From NCBI RefSeq assembly GCF_018342065.1, contig NZ_JAFDOE010000002.1:558001-622000 (forward strand): 64,000 nucleotides of DNA. The letters are read 5' to 3'. A program made the translations under genes and the position numbers. Numbering within the stretch: position 1 is the first letter of the stretch; each line of letters begins with the position of its first letter. Source of the stretch: Citrobacter sp. FP75. Its GTDB lineage: Bacteria; Pseudomonadota; Gammaproteobacteria; Enterobacterales; Enterobacteriaceae. Shown in pieces: positions 39,542-50,345 of the stretch. Under the pieces are notes generated by a model. It did no database searches. It was not told the origin of the DNA and was given only the letters and a program-made list of their open reading frames with translations.

Positions 39542-39571
39542 AGAGGGAAGGGCTGTCTTCCCTCTGCTTTT
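39542..39571 (+). terminator. mltB terminator
   Basis: AGAGGGAAG-GGCTGT-CTTCCCTCT stem with a TTTT tract shortly after. It lies 15 bases beyond the mltB stop and also separates the convergent small gene. Confidence 0.75.
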
Positions 39572-39572
39572 G

Positions 39573-39824
39573 TTATCGCTGAATTTGCGACTGGCACTCA
39601 GCGCGAAGTTGAGATATTTTTTTGGAAATCGTTAAGCTGTATCCCAGACATGCCAGCCCCAGGATGATTTGGCTGCCATCATAAGGTTCAATATATCCGG
39701 ATGATAAGATGTTCAGAGCGCCCATTCCGAGTGAGCATACGCCGCCAATAATCAGCCATAACCTCAACTGCTGAGTTTGTTTCAATTTCTGTTGAAGGGG
39801 GTTTTCTATTCCTTTTGATGACAT
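39573..39824 (-). CDS. Small membrane protein of unknown function
   Basis: An 83-residue predicted protein that I do not recognise. It has a basic/polar N-terminus (MSSKGIENPLQQKLKQTQQ), then two hydrophobic segments (LWLIIGGVCSLGMGALNIL and IILGLACLGYSL), and a charged tail (KKISQLRAECQSQIQR). This suggests two membrane helices with both ends in the cytoplasm. A GAGG site about 9 bases before the ATG at 39824 supports it. It lies alone between convergent mltB and divergent pncC, an addition relative to E. coli K-12. Two further ATGs upstream are in frame but lack a site. Confidence 0.6.
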   Translation of the reverse strand: MSSKGIENPLQQKLKQTQQLRLWLIIGGVCSLGMGALNILSSGYIEPYDGSQIILGLACLGYSLTISKKISQLRAECQSQIQR

Positions 39825-40017
39825 CTTTGCATCCTCTCCATATCTGTACGGAATAGTAATATACCGTTTATTCATCGTCAGTTTACCGCACTTTCCCCGA
39901 GTAAATGGTCTGCGGGTATTTTTTCGGAATACGGCTCGTAAAATCACACCCCCATCCCCATATCGGTTATGAAAGTGCTATCTTGTCCGGCATATTTTTT
40001 AACTGGCAGAGGCTGAA

Positions 40018-40515
40018 ATGACCGACAGTGAACTGATGCAGTTAAGTGAACAGGTAGGATTGGCATTGAAAGCGCGCGGCGCGACGATGACCACCGCAGA
40101 ATCCTGTACCGGCGGTTGGGTAGCGAAAACCATTACGGATATTGCGGGCAGTTCCGCCTGGTTTGAGCGCGGATTTGTGACCTACAGTAACGAAGCTAAG
40201 TCGCAGATGATTGGCGTGCGGGAAGAAACGCTGGCACAGCATGGTGCAGTGAGTGAGTCGGTGGTTGTCGAAATGGCCATTGGCGCGCTAAAAGCGGCCC
40301 GGGCAGACTTTGCTGTTTCGGTAAGCGGTATCGCAGGGCCGGATGGCGGTAGCGAAGACAAGCCGGTCGGGACAGTATGGTTTGCCTTTGCCAGCGTAAA
40401 CGGTGAGGGGATCACGCGTCGGGAATGCTTTCGCGGCGACCGCGATGCGGTGCGTAGACAGGCGACCGCCTATGCGTTACAGACCCTGTGGCAACAATTT
40501 CTACAAAATACTTGA
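40018..40515 (+). CDS. pncC: PncC, nicotinamide-nucleotide amidase
   Basis: A 165-residue CinA C-terminal-domain enzyme (formerly YgaD) deamidating NMN to nicotinate mononucleotide in pyridine-nucleotide recycling. The motif TTAESCTGGWVAKTITDIAGSS-type at residues 23-44 holds the catalytic Ser, with GIAGPDGG later. Its stop lies directly against the recA LexA box. Confidence 0.94.
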   Translation: MTDSELMQLSEQVGLALKARGATMTTAESCTGGWVAKTITDIAGSSAWFERGFVTYSNEAKSQMIGVREETLAQHGAVSESVVVEMAIGALKAARADFAVSVSGIAGPDGGSEDKPVGTVWFAFASVNGEGITRRECFRGDRDAVRRQATAYALQTLWQQFLQNT

Positions 40516-40539
40516 TACTGTATGAGCATACAGTATAAT
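40512..40539 (+). promoter_or_regulatory. recA promoter with LexA box
   Basis: -35 TTGATA and -10 TATAAT are separated by 16 bases. The LexA box TACTGTATGAGCATACAGTA (40516-40535) fills the spacer and overlaps both elements, the arrangement known from E. coli recA. Confidence 0.95.
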
Positions 40540-40604
40540 TGCGTCAACTAAACATCATCTTTCACTATTCGCGGTTCAATCCGAGAGTGGCATGACAGGA
40601 GTAA

Positions 40605-41672
<1,068 letters not shown>

Positions 41673-41692
41673 TAATCTGGTTTCATCGCCTA

Positions 41693-41722
41693 AAAAGGGC
41701 TGCATATGATGCAGCCCTTTTC
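41693..41722 (+). terminator. recA terminator
   Basis: AAGGGCTGCAT / ATGCAGCCCTT stem followed by TTTT in the 68-bp recA-recX gap. It is known in E. coli to allow partial read-through to recX. Confidence 0.85.
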
Positions 41723-41740
41723 CATTTCTGAAGGTTAACT

Positions 41741-42241
41741 ATGACTGATTCAACGCCGCGCCGCTCCGCTTATTCCCGACTTCTTGACCGTGCTGTGCGT
41801 ATTCTCGCTATGCGCGATCACAGTGAGCAGGAACTTCGACGCAAACTGGCAGCTCCGGTTATGGGAAAAAATGGGCCGGAAGAAATTGATGCTACGCCGG
41901 AGGATTACGACAAGGTTATCGCCTGGTGTATCGAAAGCCGCTACCTTGATGATGACCGTTTTGTTCAGCAATTTATCGCCAGCCGTAGCCGTAAAGGCTA
42001 TGGGCCTGCACGTGTACGCCAGGAGTTGGGGCAGAAAGGTATCTCTCGCGAAGCCATTGAACGTGCTATGCGTGAATGCGAGGTTGACTGGGCGCAGTTG
42101 GCGCGAGAACAGGCCATCAGGAAATACGGTGAGCCCCTGCCGATGGATTTTTCAGAAAAGGTTAAGGTCCAGCGTTTTTTGCTCTATCGCGGCTATCTGA
42201 TGGAAGATATTCAGGCAATTTGGCGAAATTTTGAAGATTGA
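41741..42241 (+). CDS. recX: RecX, RecA regulator
   Basis: A 166-residue helical-repeat protein that caps RecA filaments and limits their growth. Conserved segments include [16 protein letters not shown] and [21 protein letters not shown] lies 8 bases before the ATG. It follows recA across an attenuating terminator, so it shares SOS control at low level. Confidence 0.95.
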   Translation: MTDSTPRRSAYSRLLDRAVRILAMRDHSEQELRRKLAAPVMGKNGPEEIDATPEDYDKVIAWCIESRYLDDDRFVQQFIASRSRKGYGPARVRQELGQKGISREAIERAMRECEVDWAQLAREQAIRKYGEPLPMDFSEKVKVQRFLLYRGYLMEDIQAIWRNFED

Positions 42242-42369
42242 GCGCATACGGGATTTTACTTCCCCGTAAAGAAAACTTATCTTATTCCCACTTTTCGATT
42301 GCCAGAGGCGCAGTTTGCATGCCTACGCTGGTGATGACATTTCGTTAGCTTGATTTCTTCAGGATAATT

Positions 42370-44997
42370 ATGAGCAAGAGCACCGCTGAGATCCGTCAGG
42401 CGTTTCTCGATTTTTTCCACAGTAAAGGACATCAGGTAGTTGCCAGCAGCTCCCTGGTTCCAAACAATGACCCTACTTTGTTGTTTACCAACGCCGGGAT
42501 GAACCAGTTCAAGGATGTTTTCCTTGGTCTCGACAAGCGTAATTATTCCCGCGCAACCACCTCGCAGCGTTGCGTACGCGCGGGCGGTAAACACAACGAC
42601 CTGGAAAACGTCGGTTACACTGCACGTCACCATACTTTCTTCGAAATGCTGGGTAACTTCAGCTTCGGCGATTACTTCAAACACGACGCTATTCAGTTCG
42701 CATGGGAACTGCTGACCGGTGAGAACTGGTTTGCCTTGCCGAAAGAGCGTCTGTGGGTAACCGTTTACGAAACTGACGATGAAGCCTTTGAAATCTGGGA
42801 AAAAGAAGTTGGTATTCCGCGCGAACGTATCATCCGTATTGGTGATAACAAAGGTGCGGCATATGCCTCCGACAACTTCTGGCAGATGGGTGACACCGGT
42901 CCTTGCGGTCCGTGCACCGAAATCTTCTACGATCATGGCGACCACATTTGGGGTGGCCCTCCGGGAAGCGCAGAAGAAGACGGCGATCGCTACATTGAGA
43001 TCTGGAACATCGTCTTCATGCAGTTTAACCGTCAGGCTGACGGCACCATGGAACCGCTGCCGAAGCCGTCTGTGGATACCGGTATGGGTCTGGAGCGTAT
43101 TGCGGCTGTGCTGCAGCACGTTAACTCCAACTACGATATTGACCTGTTCCGTGCGCTGATTGAATCCGTGGCGAAAGTCACCGGTGCTACCGATCTGAGC
43201 AATAAATCACTGCGCGTGATTGCCGACCATATCCGTTCTTGCGCATTCCTGATTGCTGATGGCGTTGTACCGTCGAATGAAAACCGTGGTTATGTGCTGC
43301 GCCGTATCATTCGTCGTGCGGTGCGTCACGGCAACATGCTGGGCGCGAAAGAAACCTTCTTCTACAAGCTGGTGGGGCCACTGGTAGAGGTGATGGGCTC
43401 TGCGGGTGAGGAGCTGAAGCGTCAGCAGGCGCTGGTTGAACAGGTTCTGAAGACCGAAGAAGAGCAGTTTGCCCGCACGCTGGAGCGTGGTCTGGCCCTG
43501 CTGGATGAAGAGCTGTCAAAACTGTCTGGCGATACGCTGGATGGCGAAACCGCCTTCCGCCTGTATGACACCTATGGCTTCCCGGTTGATCTGACGGCAG
43601 ACGTTTGCCGCGAGCGCAACATCAAGGTTGACGAAGCAGGCTTTGAAGCCGCAATGGAAGAGCAGCGCCGTCGTGCGCGTGAAGCCAGTGGTTTTGGCGC
43701 AGACTACAATGCGATGATCCGCGTTGATGGTGCCTCAGAATTTAAAGGTTACGAGCATCTGGAACTGAACGGTAAAGTCACCGCTCTGTTTGTGGATGGT
43801 AAAGCGGTAGATGCAATTAATGCAGGCCAGGAAGCCGTTGTCGTTCTTGACCAGACGCCGTTCTATGCGGAATCCGGCGGTCAGGTTGGCGATAAAGGCG
43901 AACTGAAAGGTGCGGGTTTTGCGTTTGCTGTTAGCGATACGCAGAAATACGGTCAGGCGATAGGTCACATCGGCAAACTGTCTACGGGTTCTCTGAAAGT
44001 TGGCGATGCCGTGCAGGCTGACGTAGATGAAGCTCGTCGTGCGCGTATCCGCTTGAACCACTCTGCAACGCACCTGATGCATGCGGCGCTGCGCGAGGTT
44101 CTGGGCACGCACGTGGCGCAGAAAGGCTCATTGGTTAACGATAAAATTCTACGTTTCGACTTCTCTCATACCGAAGCCATGAAACCTGCTGAAATTCGTG
44201 CCGTTGAAGATCTGGTGAATGCGCAAATTCGTCGCAACCTGCCGATTGAAACAAACATCATGGATCTCGAAGCAGCGAAAGCCAAAGGTGCAATGGCGCT
44301 GTTCGGCGAGAAATATGATGACCACGTACGCGTGCTGAGCATGGGCGATTTCTCTACCGAACTGTGTGGCGGCACTCACGCCAGCCGTACCGGTGATATC
44401 GGCCTGTTCCGTATTGTGTCTGAGTCTGGCACCGCTGCAGGCGTGCGTCGTATCGAAGCCGTCACCGGTGAAGGCGCTATCCGTACCGTTCATGCTGAGA
44501 GCGATCGCTTAAGCGATATCGCGCAGTTGTTGAAAGGTGATAGCCATAATATCGGTGACAAAGTGCGTTCCGTACTGGAGCGTACACGTCAGCTCGAGAA
44601 AGAATTGCAGCAATTGAAGGAACAGGCCGCAGCGCAGGAGAGTGCAAATCTTTCCAGTAAAGCGGTTGATATCAACGGGGTGAAGCTGCTGGTCAGTGAA
44701 CTTACCGACGTTGAACCTAAAATGCTGCGCACCATGGTTGATGATCTGAAAAATCAACTGGGGTCTACCGTTATCGTACTGGCAACGGTAGTTGAAGGTA
44801 AGGTTTCTCTGATTGCGGGCGTGTCTAAGGATGTGACTGATCGTGTGAAAGCAGGGGAACTGATTGGCATGGTCGCTCAGCAGGTAGGCGGTAAGGGTGG
44901 GGGTCGTCCGGACATGGCGCAAGCCGGTGGTACGGATGCCGCAGCTCTGCCTGCAGCGTTAGCCAGTGTGAAAGGCTGGGTCAGCGCAAAACTATAA
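42370..44997 (+). CDS. alaS: Alanyl-tRNA synthetase
   Basis: An 875-residue class II synthetase. It has the catalytic core with [16 protein letters not shown] (about residues 61-76), and the editing domain with [11 protein letters not shown] (HxxxH) and the later CGGTH zinc site. The C-terminal DHHA1-type domain has [15 protein letters not shown]. It charges tRNA-Ala and removes mischarged Ser or Gly. AGGA lies 6 bases before the ATG. An ERIC element follows the stop. Confidence 0.98.
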   Translation: MSKSTAEIRQAFLDFFHSKGHQVVASSSLVPNNDPTLLFTNAGMNQFKDVFLGLDKRNYSRATTSQRCVRAGGKHNDLENVGYTARHHTFFEMLGNFSFGDYFKHDAIQFAWELLTGENWFALPKERLWVTVYETDDEAFEIWEKEVGIPRERIIRIGDNKGAAYASDNFWQMGDTGPCGPCTEIFYDHGDHIWGGPPGSAEEDGDRYIEIWNIVFMQFNRQADGTMEPLPKPSVDTGMGLERIAAVLQHVNSNYDIDLFRALIESVAKVTGATDLSNKSLRVIADHIRSCAFLIADGVVPSNENRGYVLRRIIRRAVRHGNMLGAKETFFYKLVGPLVEVMGSAGEELKRQQALVEQVLKTEEEQFARTLERGLALLDEELSKLSGDTLDGETAFRLYDTYGFPVDLTADVCRERNIKVDEAGFEAAMEEQRRRAREASGFGADYNAMIRVDGASEFKGYEHLELNGKVTALFVDGKAVDAINAGQEAVVVLDQTPFYAESGGQVGDKGELKGAGFAFAVSDTQKYGQAIGHIGKLSTGSLKVGDAVQADVDEARRARIRLNHSATHLMHAALREVLGTHVAQKGSLVNDKILRFDFSHTEAMKPAEIRAVEDLVNAQIRRNLPIETNIMDLEAAKAKGAMALFGEKYDDHVRVLSMGDFSTELCGGTHASRTGDIGLFRIVSESGTAAGVRRIEAVTGEGAIRTVHAESDRLSDIAQLLKGDSHNIGDKVRSVLERTRQLEKELQQLKEQAAAQESANLSSKAVDINGVKLLVSELTDVEPKMLRTMVDDLKNQLGSTVIVLATVVEGKVSLIAGVSKDVTDRVKAGELIGMVAQQVGGKGGGRPDMAQAGGTDAAALPAALASVKGWVSAKL

Positions 44998-45357
44998 TAA
45001 CTATACCAAAAATAATTCGAGTTGCAGGAAGGCGGCGACGCAGTGAATCCCCAGGAGCTTACGCTTGTAAGTGACTGGGGTGAGCGAGAAAGCCAACATA
45101 CCTGCAGCTTGAAGTATGGCGGGTATATAAGCATTAGCGTATGCCGTAGCCCTGGTTACGGCATACGAATCAATGCTATCGACAACGATAAAGTCAGGTT
45201 GAAGTTGTGTATATCGGCTAAACTTAGGTTTAACAGAATGTGATGCCGTGACTGCTTACACTTAGGTGTTTGTCATCGCTTACTTTTTGGCGTTATATGA
45301 TGGATAATGCCGGGATACAGAGAGACCCGACTCTTTTAATCTTTCAAGGAGCAAAGA
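44998..45357. other. alaS-csrA intergenic region
   Basis: The first 130 bases hold an ERIC element. The rest (45128-45357) is non-coding and is expected to carry the csrA promoters. Immediately before csrA is the strong site CAAGGAGCAAAG. I could not assign individual -10/-35 elements with confidence. Confidence 0.6.
45002..45127. repeat. ERIC (IRU) element
   Basis: A 126-bp imperfect palindrome bounded by TATACC and GGGTATA. Its core contains GTGAATCCCCAGGAGCTTAC and GTAAGTGACTGGGGTGAGCG, the hallmark ERIC core sequences. It begins 4 bases after alaS, so the alaS transcript probably ends in its fold. Confidence 0.95.
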
Positions 45358-45543
45358 ATGCTGATTCTGACTCGTCGAGTTGGTGAGACCCTCATGATTG
45401 GCGATGAGGTCACCGTGACAGTTTTAGGGGTGAAGGGCAACCAGGTACGCATTGGCGTAAACGCCCCGAAAGAAGTTTCTGTCCATCGGGAAGAGATCTA
45501 CCAGCGTATCCAGGCTGAAAAATCCCAGCAGTCCAGTTACTAA
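45358..45543 (+). CDS. csrA: CsrA, global mRNA-binding regulator
   Basis: A 61-residue dimeric RNA-binding protein that blocks or stabilises mRNAs at GGA motifs. The sequence [16 protein letters not shown] and [14 protein letters not shown] contains the binding residues Leu4, Arg6 and Arg44. It has a strong AAGGAG ribosome site. The neighbourhood (alaS before, serV after) is the normal enterobacterial one. Confidence 0.98.
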
Positions 45544-45550
45544 GGTTTTC

Positions 45551-45575
45551 GCGTCTCACCTTTCTGGTGAGGCGC
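45551..45575 (+). terminator. Hairpin after csrA
   Basis: GCGTCTCACC-TTTCT-GGTGAGGCGC forms a 10-bp stem with one G-T pair. There is no T-run behind it, so intrinsic termination is uncertain. Confidence 0.5.
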
Positions 45576-45832
45576 AACCTGATTTAGCCCCCTCTCTTTA
45601 CTTTCTTCTGCTACTTTTCCTCTTCTTTGTACCTCCCGATCTCTCGTGTGTTCTTCTGATTTCACGCTGTTTTCACCGCCGCGTTTCACTTTTTATCTTT
45701 TCTGCGATTTTTCTGTTTGATCGCCGACCCGAGAAAACGCCAATTTATCTGTTGATAAAACACTCTTTTTGTCGTTTTTGCAGACTAATTGCGCGTGAAA
45801 TGTGCAAACGATAAAAGCGCTGGAAAAATTGT

Positions 45833-45860
45833 TTGACTTATAAGTCCCAGAAAGTAATAT
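45833..45860 (+). promoter_or_regulatory. Promoter of the serV-arg tRNA operon
   Basis: TTGACT and TAATAT separated by 16 bases, followed by a GC-rich start region (GTGCGCC), the stringent-type discriminator of stable-RNA promoters. It lies 64 bp before the tRNA-Ser gene. Confidence 0.7.
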
Positions 45861-45923
45861 GTGCGCCACGCAGCGACGATGAGCAGAAACAAGTTCTTCG
45901 AAGCACTCGCAAGAGGCGTTGTT

Positions 45924-46016
45924 GGTGAGGTGGCCGAGAGGCTGAAGGCGCTCCCCTGCTAAGGGAGTATGCGGTCAAAAGCTGCATCCGGGGTTCGAAT
46001 CCCCGCCTCACCGCCA
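45924..46016 (+). tRNA. serV: tRNA-Ser (GCU anticodon)
   Basis: A 93-base type II tRNA with a long variable arm (TATGCGGTCAAAAGCTGCAT). The anticodon loop CTGCTAA reads codons AGC/AGU. The T-loop GGTTCGAATCC and encoded CCA end are intact. First gene of the tRNA operon, followed after 3 bases by the first tRNA-Arg. Confidence 0.97.
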
Positions 46017-46019
46017 TTT

Positions 46020-46096
46020 GCATCCGTAGCTCAGCTGGATAGAGTACTCGGCTACGAACCGAGCGGTCGGAGGTTCGAATCCTCCCGGATGCACCA
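46020..46096 (+). tRNA. argV: tRNA-Arg (ACG), copy 1
   Basis: A 77-base tRNA with anticodon ACG (CTACGAA loop), read as ICG for CGU/CGC/CGA codons after deamination. The CCA end is encoded. All five copies here are identical in sequence. The symbol is assigned by position. Confidence 0.96.
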
Positions 46097-46156
46097 TATT
46101 ATCTGATGTTGCTTTAGCAGCGATATCGACTCTGTAGTAAAGTAAGTTTCCCTGAT

Positions 46157-46233
46157 GCATCCGTAGCTCAGCTGGATAGAGTACTCGGCTACGAACCGAG
46201 CGGTCGGAGGTTCGAATCCTCCCGGATGCACCA
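46157..46233 (+). tRNA. tRNA-Arg (ACG), copy 2
   Basis: Identical to copy 1, with encoded CCA. It begins the first of two tandem 271-bp units that include a chimeric tRNA-like element. Confidence 0.96.
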
Positions 46234-46294
46234 TCTTCTCCGAGATAACAGCTAAACTGTTGTTTCATGGTCTGCGAGATAATCGCGAGCGCCA

Positions 46295-46365
46295 GGGAGG
46301 AGAACGTTGCTTCAGCAACGGCCCGCAGGGCGAGGCGCAGCCGAGTAATCCTCCCGGATGCACCA
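46295..46365 (+). ncRNA. Chimeric tRNA-like element, copy 1
   Basis: The final 19 bases (46347-46365) equal the 3' end of tRNA-Arg including CCA, but the preceding bases are foreign. They could fold: closing stem GGGAGGA (46295-46301) with TCCTCCC (46349-46355), then inner arms CGTTGC-TTCA-GCAACG, GCCC-GCA-GGGC and GGC-GCA-GCC. The result is a four-way, cloverleaf-like shape. It cannot be a working tRNA. It is transcribed if the tRNA operon is, so it may be a processing by-product or a stable small RNA. I list it as a structured RNA candidate. Confidence 0.45.
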
Positions 46366-46427
46366 TCTCTTACTTGATATGGCTTTTATAGCGATATCAA
46401 TATCGGCAGTAAAGCAAGTTTCCCGAT

Positions 46428-46504
46428 GCATCCGTAGCTCAGCTGGATAGAGTACTCGGCTACGAACCGAGCGGTCGGAGGTTCGAATCCTCCCGGATGC
46501 ACCA
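46428..46504 (+). tRNA. tRNA-Arg (ACG), copy 3
   Basis: Identical to copy 1; begins the second 271-bp unit. Confidence 0.96.
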
Positions 46505-46565
46505 TTTTCTCTGAGATAACAGCTAAACTGTTGTTTCATGGTCTGCGAGATAATCGCGAGCGCCA

Positions 46566-46636
46566 GGGAGGAGAACGTTGCTTCAGCAACGGCCCGCAGG
46601 GCGAGGCGCAGCCGAGTAATCCTCCCGGATGCACCA
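46566..46636 (+). ncRNA. Chimeric tRNA-like element, copy 2
   Basis: Same as the element at 46295-46365, offset by exactly 271 bases, with all four potential stems conserved. The copy of the tRNA-Arg 3' end is at 46618-46636. Confidence 0.45.
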
Positions 46637-46698
46637 TCTCTTACTTGATATGGCTTTTATAGCGATATCAATATCGGCAGTAAAGCAAGTTTCCCGAT

Positions 46699-46775
46699 GC
46701 ATCCGTAGCTCAGCTGGATAGAGTACTCGGCTACGAACCGAGCGGTCGGAGGTTCGAATCCTCCCGGATGCACCA
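46699..46775 (+). tRNA. tRNA-Arg (ACG), copy 4
   Basis: Identical to copy 1. It is followed by a short, different 36-base spacer. Confidence 0.96.
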
Positions 46776-46811
46776 TTCTTTGTTTTGCACGATAGTCAGC
46801 AATTCCCTGAT

Positions 46812-46888
46812 GCATCCGTAGCTCAGCTGGATAGAGTACTCGGCTACGAACCGAGCGGTCGGAGGTTCGAATCCTCCCGGATGCACCA
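46812..46888 (+). tRNA. tRNA-Arg (ACG), copy 5
   Basis: Identical to copy 1; last tRNA of the array. A TCTTCTCTTTTTTT tract follows directly, which could help end transcription. Confidence 0.96.
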
Positions 46889-46907
46889 TCTTCTCTTTTT
46901 TTAAATC

Positions 46908-46963
46908 AAACTCCCAAACTCCCAAACTCCCAAACTCCCAAACTCCCAAACTCCCAAACTCCC
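46908..46963. repeat. Octanucleotide tandem repeat (AAACTCCC)x7
   Basis: Seven perfect copies of AAACTCCC followed by one changed copy (AAACTTCC). It lies between the last tRNA and yqaB, 92 bp before the yqaB start. Copy number is likely to vary by slippage. Confidence 0.95.
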
Positions 46964-47055
46964 AAACTTCCTGAACAATCCTCAATTCGCTGTCAGCGAC
47001 AAAATCAATCAATTACGATAAAGTAACGTCTGGTTATTCGGCTTGTGAGAAGACG

Positions 47056-47622
47056 ATGTACGAACATTATGCGGGTTTGATTTTTGATATGGATGGCACC
47101 ATCCTCGATACTGAGCCAACGCACCGTAAAGCGTGGCATGAGGTATTAGGGCGCTATGGACTCCGTTTTGACGAGCAGGCTATGGTCGCACTCAACGGTT
47201 CTCCAACGTGGCGTATTGCGCAGTCGGTCATTGAACTGAATCGTGCCGATCTCGATCCCCATGCGCTTGCGCGTGAAAAAACCGACAGCGTTAAAAGCAT
47301 GCTGCTGGATAGCGTCCAGCCGTTGCCGCTGGTTGATGTCGTCAAAGCCTGGCATGGTCGTCGGCCTATGTCGGTCGGCACCGGGAGCGAAAGCGCCATT
47401 GCAGAGGCGCTGCTCGCGCATTTGGGGCTACGCCACTATTTTGATGCCGTAGTTGCGGCCGATCACGTACAACGCCATAAACCCGCGCCAGACACGTTTT
47501 TGCTCTGTGCCGAGCGTATGGGCGTCGTTCCGGCTCAATGTGTGGTATTTGAAGACGCGGACTTTGGCCTGCAGGCAGCGCGTGCGGCAGGAATGGATGT
47601 TGTGGATGTCCGGTTATTGTGA
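47056..47622 (+). CDS. yqaB: YqaB, fructose-1-phosphatase-type HAD hydrolase
   Basis: A 188-residue HAD phosphatase matching E. coli YqaB, which dephosphorylates fructose 1-phosphate and 6-phosphogluconate. Motif I is FDMDGTILD (Asp nucleophile), motif II VGTGSE, motif III KPAPDTF and motif IV FEDADFG. The stop overlaps the GTG start of yqaA. Confidence 0.93.
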   Translation: MYEHYAGLIFDMDGTILDTEPTHRKAWHEVLGRYGLRFDEQAMVALNGSPTWRIAQSVIELNRADLDPHALAREKTDSVKSMLLDSVQPLPLVDVVKAWHGRRPMSVGTGSESAIAEALLAHLGLRHYFDAVVAADHVQRHKPAPDTFLLCAERMGVVPAQCVVFEDADFGLQAARAAGMDVVDVRLL

Positions 47623-48047
47623 GTGATGGACTGTCACTCCTGTCACTGTTTGCCAGCAGTTTTCTCAGCGCCACACTGTTACCTGGAAATTCTGAAGTTG
47701 TTTTGGTGGCCTTGCTGGTTTCTGGGGTGAGTCATCCCTGGGTCTTAGTCTTAACAGCAACAATGGGTAATAGCCTTGGAGGGTTAACTAACGTTATCCT
47801 TGGGCGCGTCTTCCCGTTGCGTAAAACTTCACGCTGGCAAGAGAAAGCCACGGGTTGGCTGCAGCGCTATGGCGCTGTCACACTATTATTAAGCTGGATG
47901 CCGGTTGTAGGTGATTTATTGTGCCTGTTAGCGGGGTGGATGCGCATCTCGTGGGGACCAGTACTCTTTTTTTTATGCCTTGGCAAAGCGTTGCGCTATG
48001 TTGTGGTCGCAGCGGTTACGGCTCAGGGTATTATGTGGTGGCACTAA
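47619..48047 (+). CDS. yqaA: YqaA, DedA/SNARE-associated family membrane protein
   Basis: A 142-residue membrane protein with about four hydrophobic segments, in the VTT/SNARE-associated family (GNSLGGLTNVILGR, GDLLCLLAGWMRI). The start is GTG at 47619, overlapping the yqaB stop by 4 bases. Function is unknown; DedA relatives affect membrane lipid or proton homeostasis. Confidence 0.9.
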   Translation: MSDGLSLLSLFASSFLSATLLPGNSEVVLVALLVSGVSHPWVLVLTATMGNSLGGLTNVILGRVFPLRKTSRWQEKATGWLQRYGAVTLLLSWMPVVGDLLCLLAGWMRISWGPVLFFLCLGKALRYVVVAAVTAQGIMWWH

Positions 48048-48097
48048 TTGTGTTGTGGGATAGCCAGTAGGGTAACCAATACCATTATGCTAATTAA

Positions 48098-49681
<1,584 letters not shown>

Positions 49682-49689
49682 TACAAAAG

Positions 49690-49762
49690 AAAAAGGCCAC
49701 TCGGGAGTGGCCAAAATTTCATCTCTGAAAACAGGGATGATGATAACAAATGCGCGTCTTTC
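49690..49762 (-). ncRNA. micA: MicA small RNA
   Basis: A 73-base Hfq-dependent sRNA on the minus strand between gshA and luxS, the same place as in E. coli. The 5' end GAAAGACGCGCATTTGTTAT holds the ompA-pairing seed. It ends in the terminator stem GGCCACT-CCCG-AGTGGCC plus five T. Sequence is almost that of E. coli, with changes confined to loops. It represses ompA and other outer-membrane mRNAs under envelope stress. It is antisense to the luxS 5' region. Confidence 0.93.
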
Positions 49763-49768
49763 ACATAC

Positions 49769-49796
49769 TCAGACTCGCCCCGGAACAAAGAGTTCA
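49769..49796 (-). promoter_or_regulatory. Sigma-E promoter of micA
   Basis: On the minus strand TGAACTC and TCTGA separated by 16 bases fit the sigma-E pattern (GGAACTT, TCTGA). The -10 element lies 6 bases before the MicA 5' end, and sigma-E control of micA is established. Confidence 0.8.
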
Positions 49797-49829
49797 GATT
49801 TTTTTAAAAATTTTATCGGAGGTGGCAAA

Positions 49830-50345
49830 ATGCCGTTGTTAGATAGTTTTACTGTCGATCACACCCGGATGGAAGCTCCCGCAGTTCGGGTTGCAAAAAC
49901 GATGAACACCCCGCATGGCGATGCAATCACCGTGTTTGATCTGCGTTTCTGCATTCCGAACAAAGAAGTGATGCCTGAGAAAGGTATCCACACGCTGGAG
50001 CACCTGTTTGCTGGGTTTATGCGTAACCACCTCAACGGTAACGGTGTTGAGATTATTGATATCTCCCCGATGGGTTGTCGTACGGGCTTCTACATGAGCC
50101 TGATTGGCACGCCGGACGAGCAGCGTGTTGCGGATGCCTGGAAAGCGGCGATGGCCGACGTGCTGAAAGTGCAGGATCAGAATCAGATCCCGGAACTGAA
50201 CGTCTACCAGTGTGGTACGTATCAGATGCACTCTCTCAGCGAAGCACAGGATATTGCGCGTCATATTCTGGAGCACGATGTGCGCGTTAACAGCAATGAA
50301 GAGCTGGCGCTGCCGAAAGAGAAGTTGCAGGAATTGCATATTTAG
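49830..50345 (+). CDS. luxS: LuxS, S-ribosylhomocysteine lyase
   Basis: A 171-residue metalloenzyme that splits S-ribosylhomocysteine to homocysteine and DPD, the precursor of autoinducer 2. Metal ligands His54 and His58 (HTLEH) and a later Cys near 128 (VYQCGTY) are present, as is the active-site Cys in [16 protein letters not shown] 8 bases before the ATG fixes the start; a longer in-frame reading crosses micA and gshA. A strong terminator follows. Confidence 0.97.
   Translation: MPLLDSFTVDHTRMEAPAVRVAKTMNTPHGDAITVFDLRFCIPNKEVMPEKGIHTLEHLFAGFMRNHLNGNGVEIIDISPMGCRTGFYMSLIGTPDEQRVADAWKAAMADVLKVQDQNQIPELNVYQCGTYQMHSLSEAQDIARHILEHDVRVNSNEELALPKEKLQELHI

Larger units (their letters stand above)
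45544..45923. other. csrA-serV intergenic region
   Basis: Contains a hairpin just after csrA and the tRNA operon promoter at 45833-45860. Between them (about 45580-45830) is a pyrimidine-rich, then T-rich stretch in which I see no gene. Confidence 0.6.
46157..46698 (+). repeat. Two tandem 271-bp units (tRNA-Arg plus chimeric spacer)
   Basis: Units 46157-46427 and 46428-46698 are almost identical. Each consists of tRNA-Arg, a 113-base structured segment ending in the last 19 bases of tRNA-Arg, and a spacer homologous to the one after copy 1. This looks like recent tandem duplication by recombination between identical tRNA genes. Confidence 0.9.

Noticed and set aside
46908-46963. CRISPR-like array
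   Set aside because: The unit is 8 bp with no spacers and there are no cas genes; it is a simple tandem repeat.
46008-47012. Small open frames across the tRNA array
   Set aside because: They are readings of tRNA-Arg sequences and of the octanucleotide repeat, not genes.
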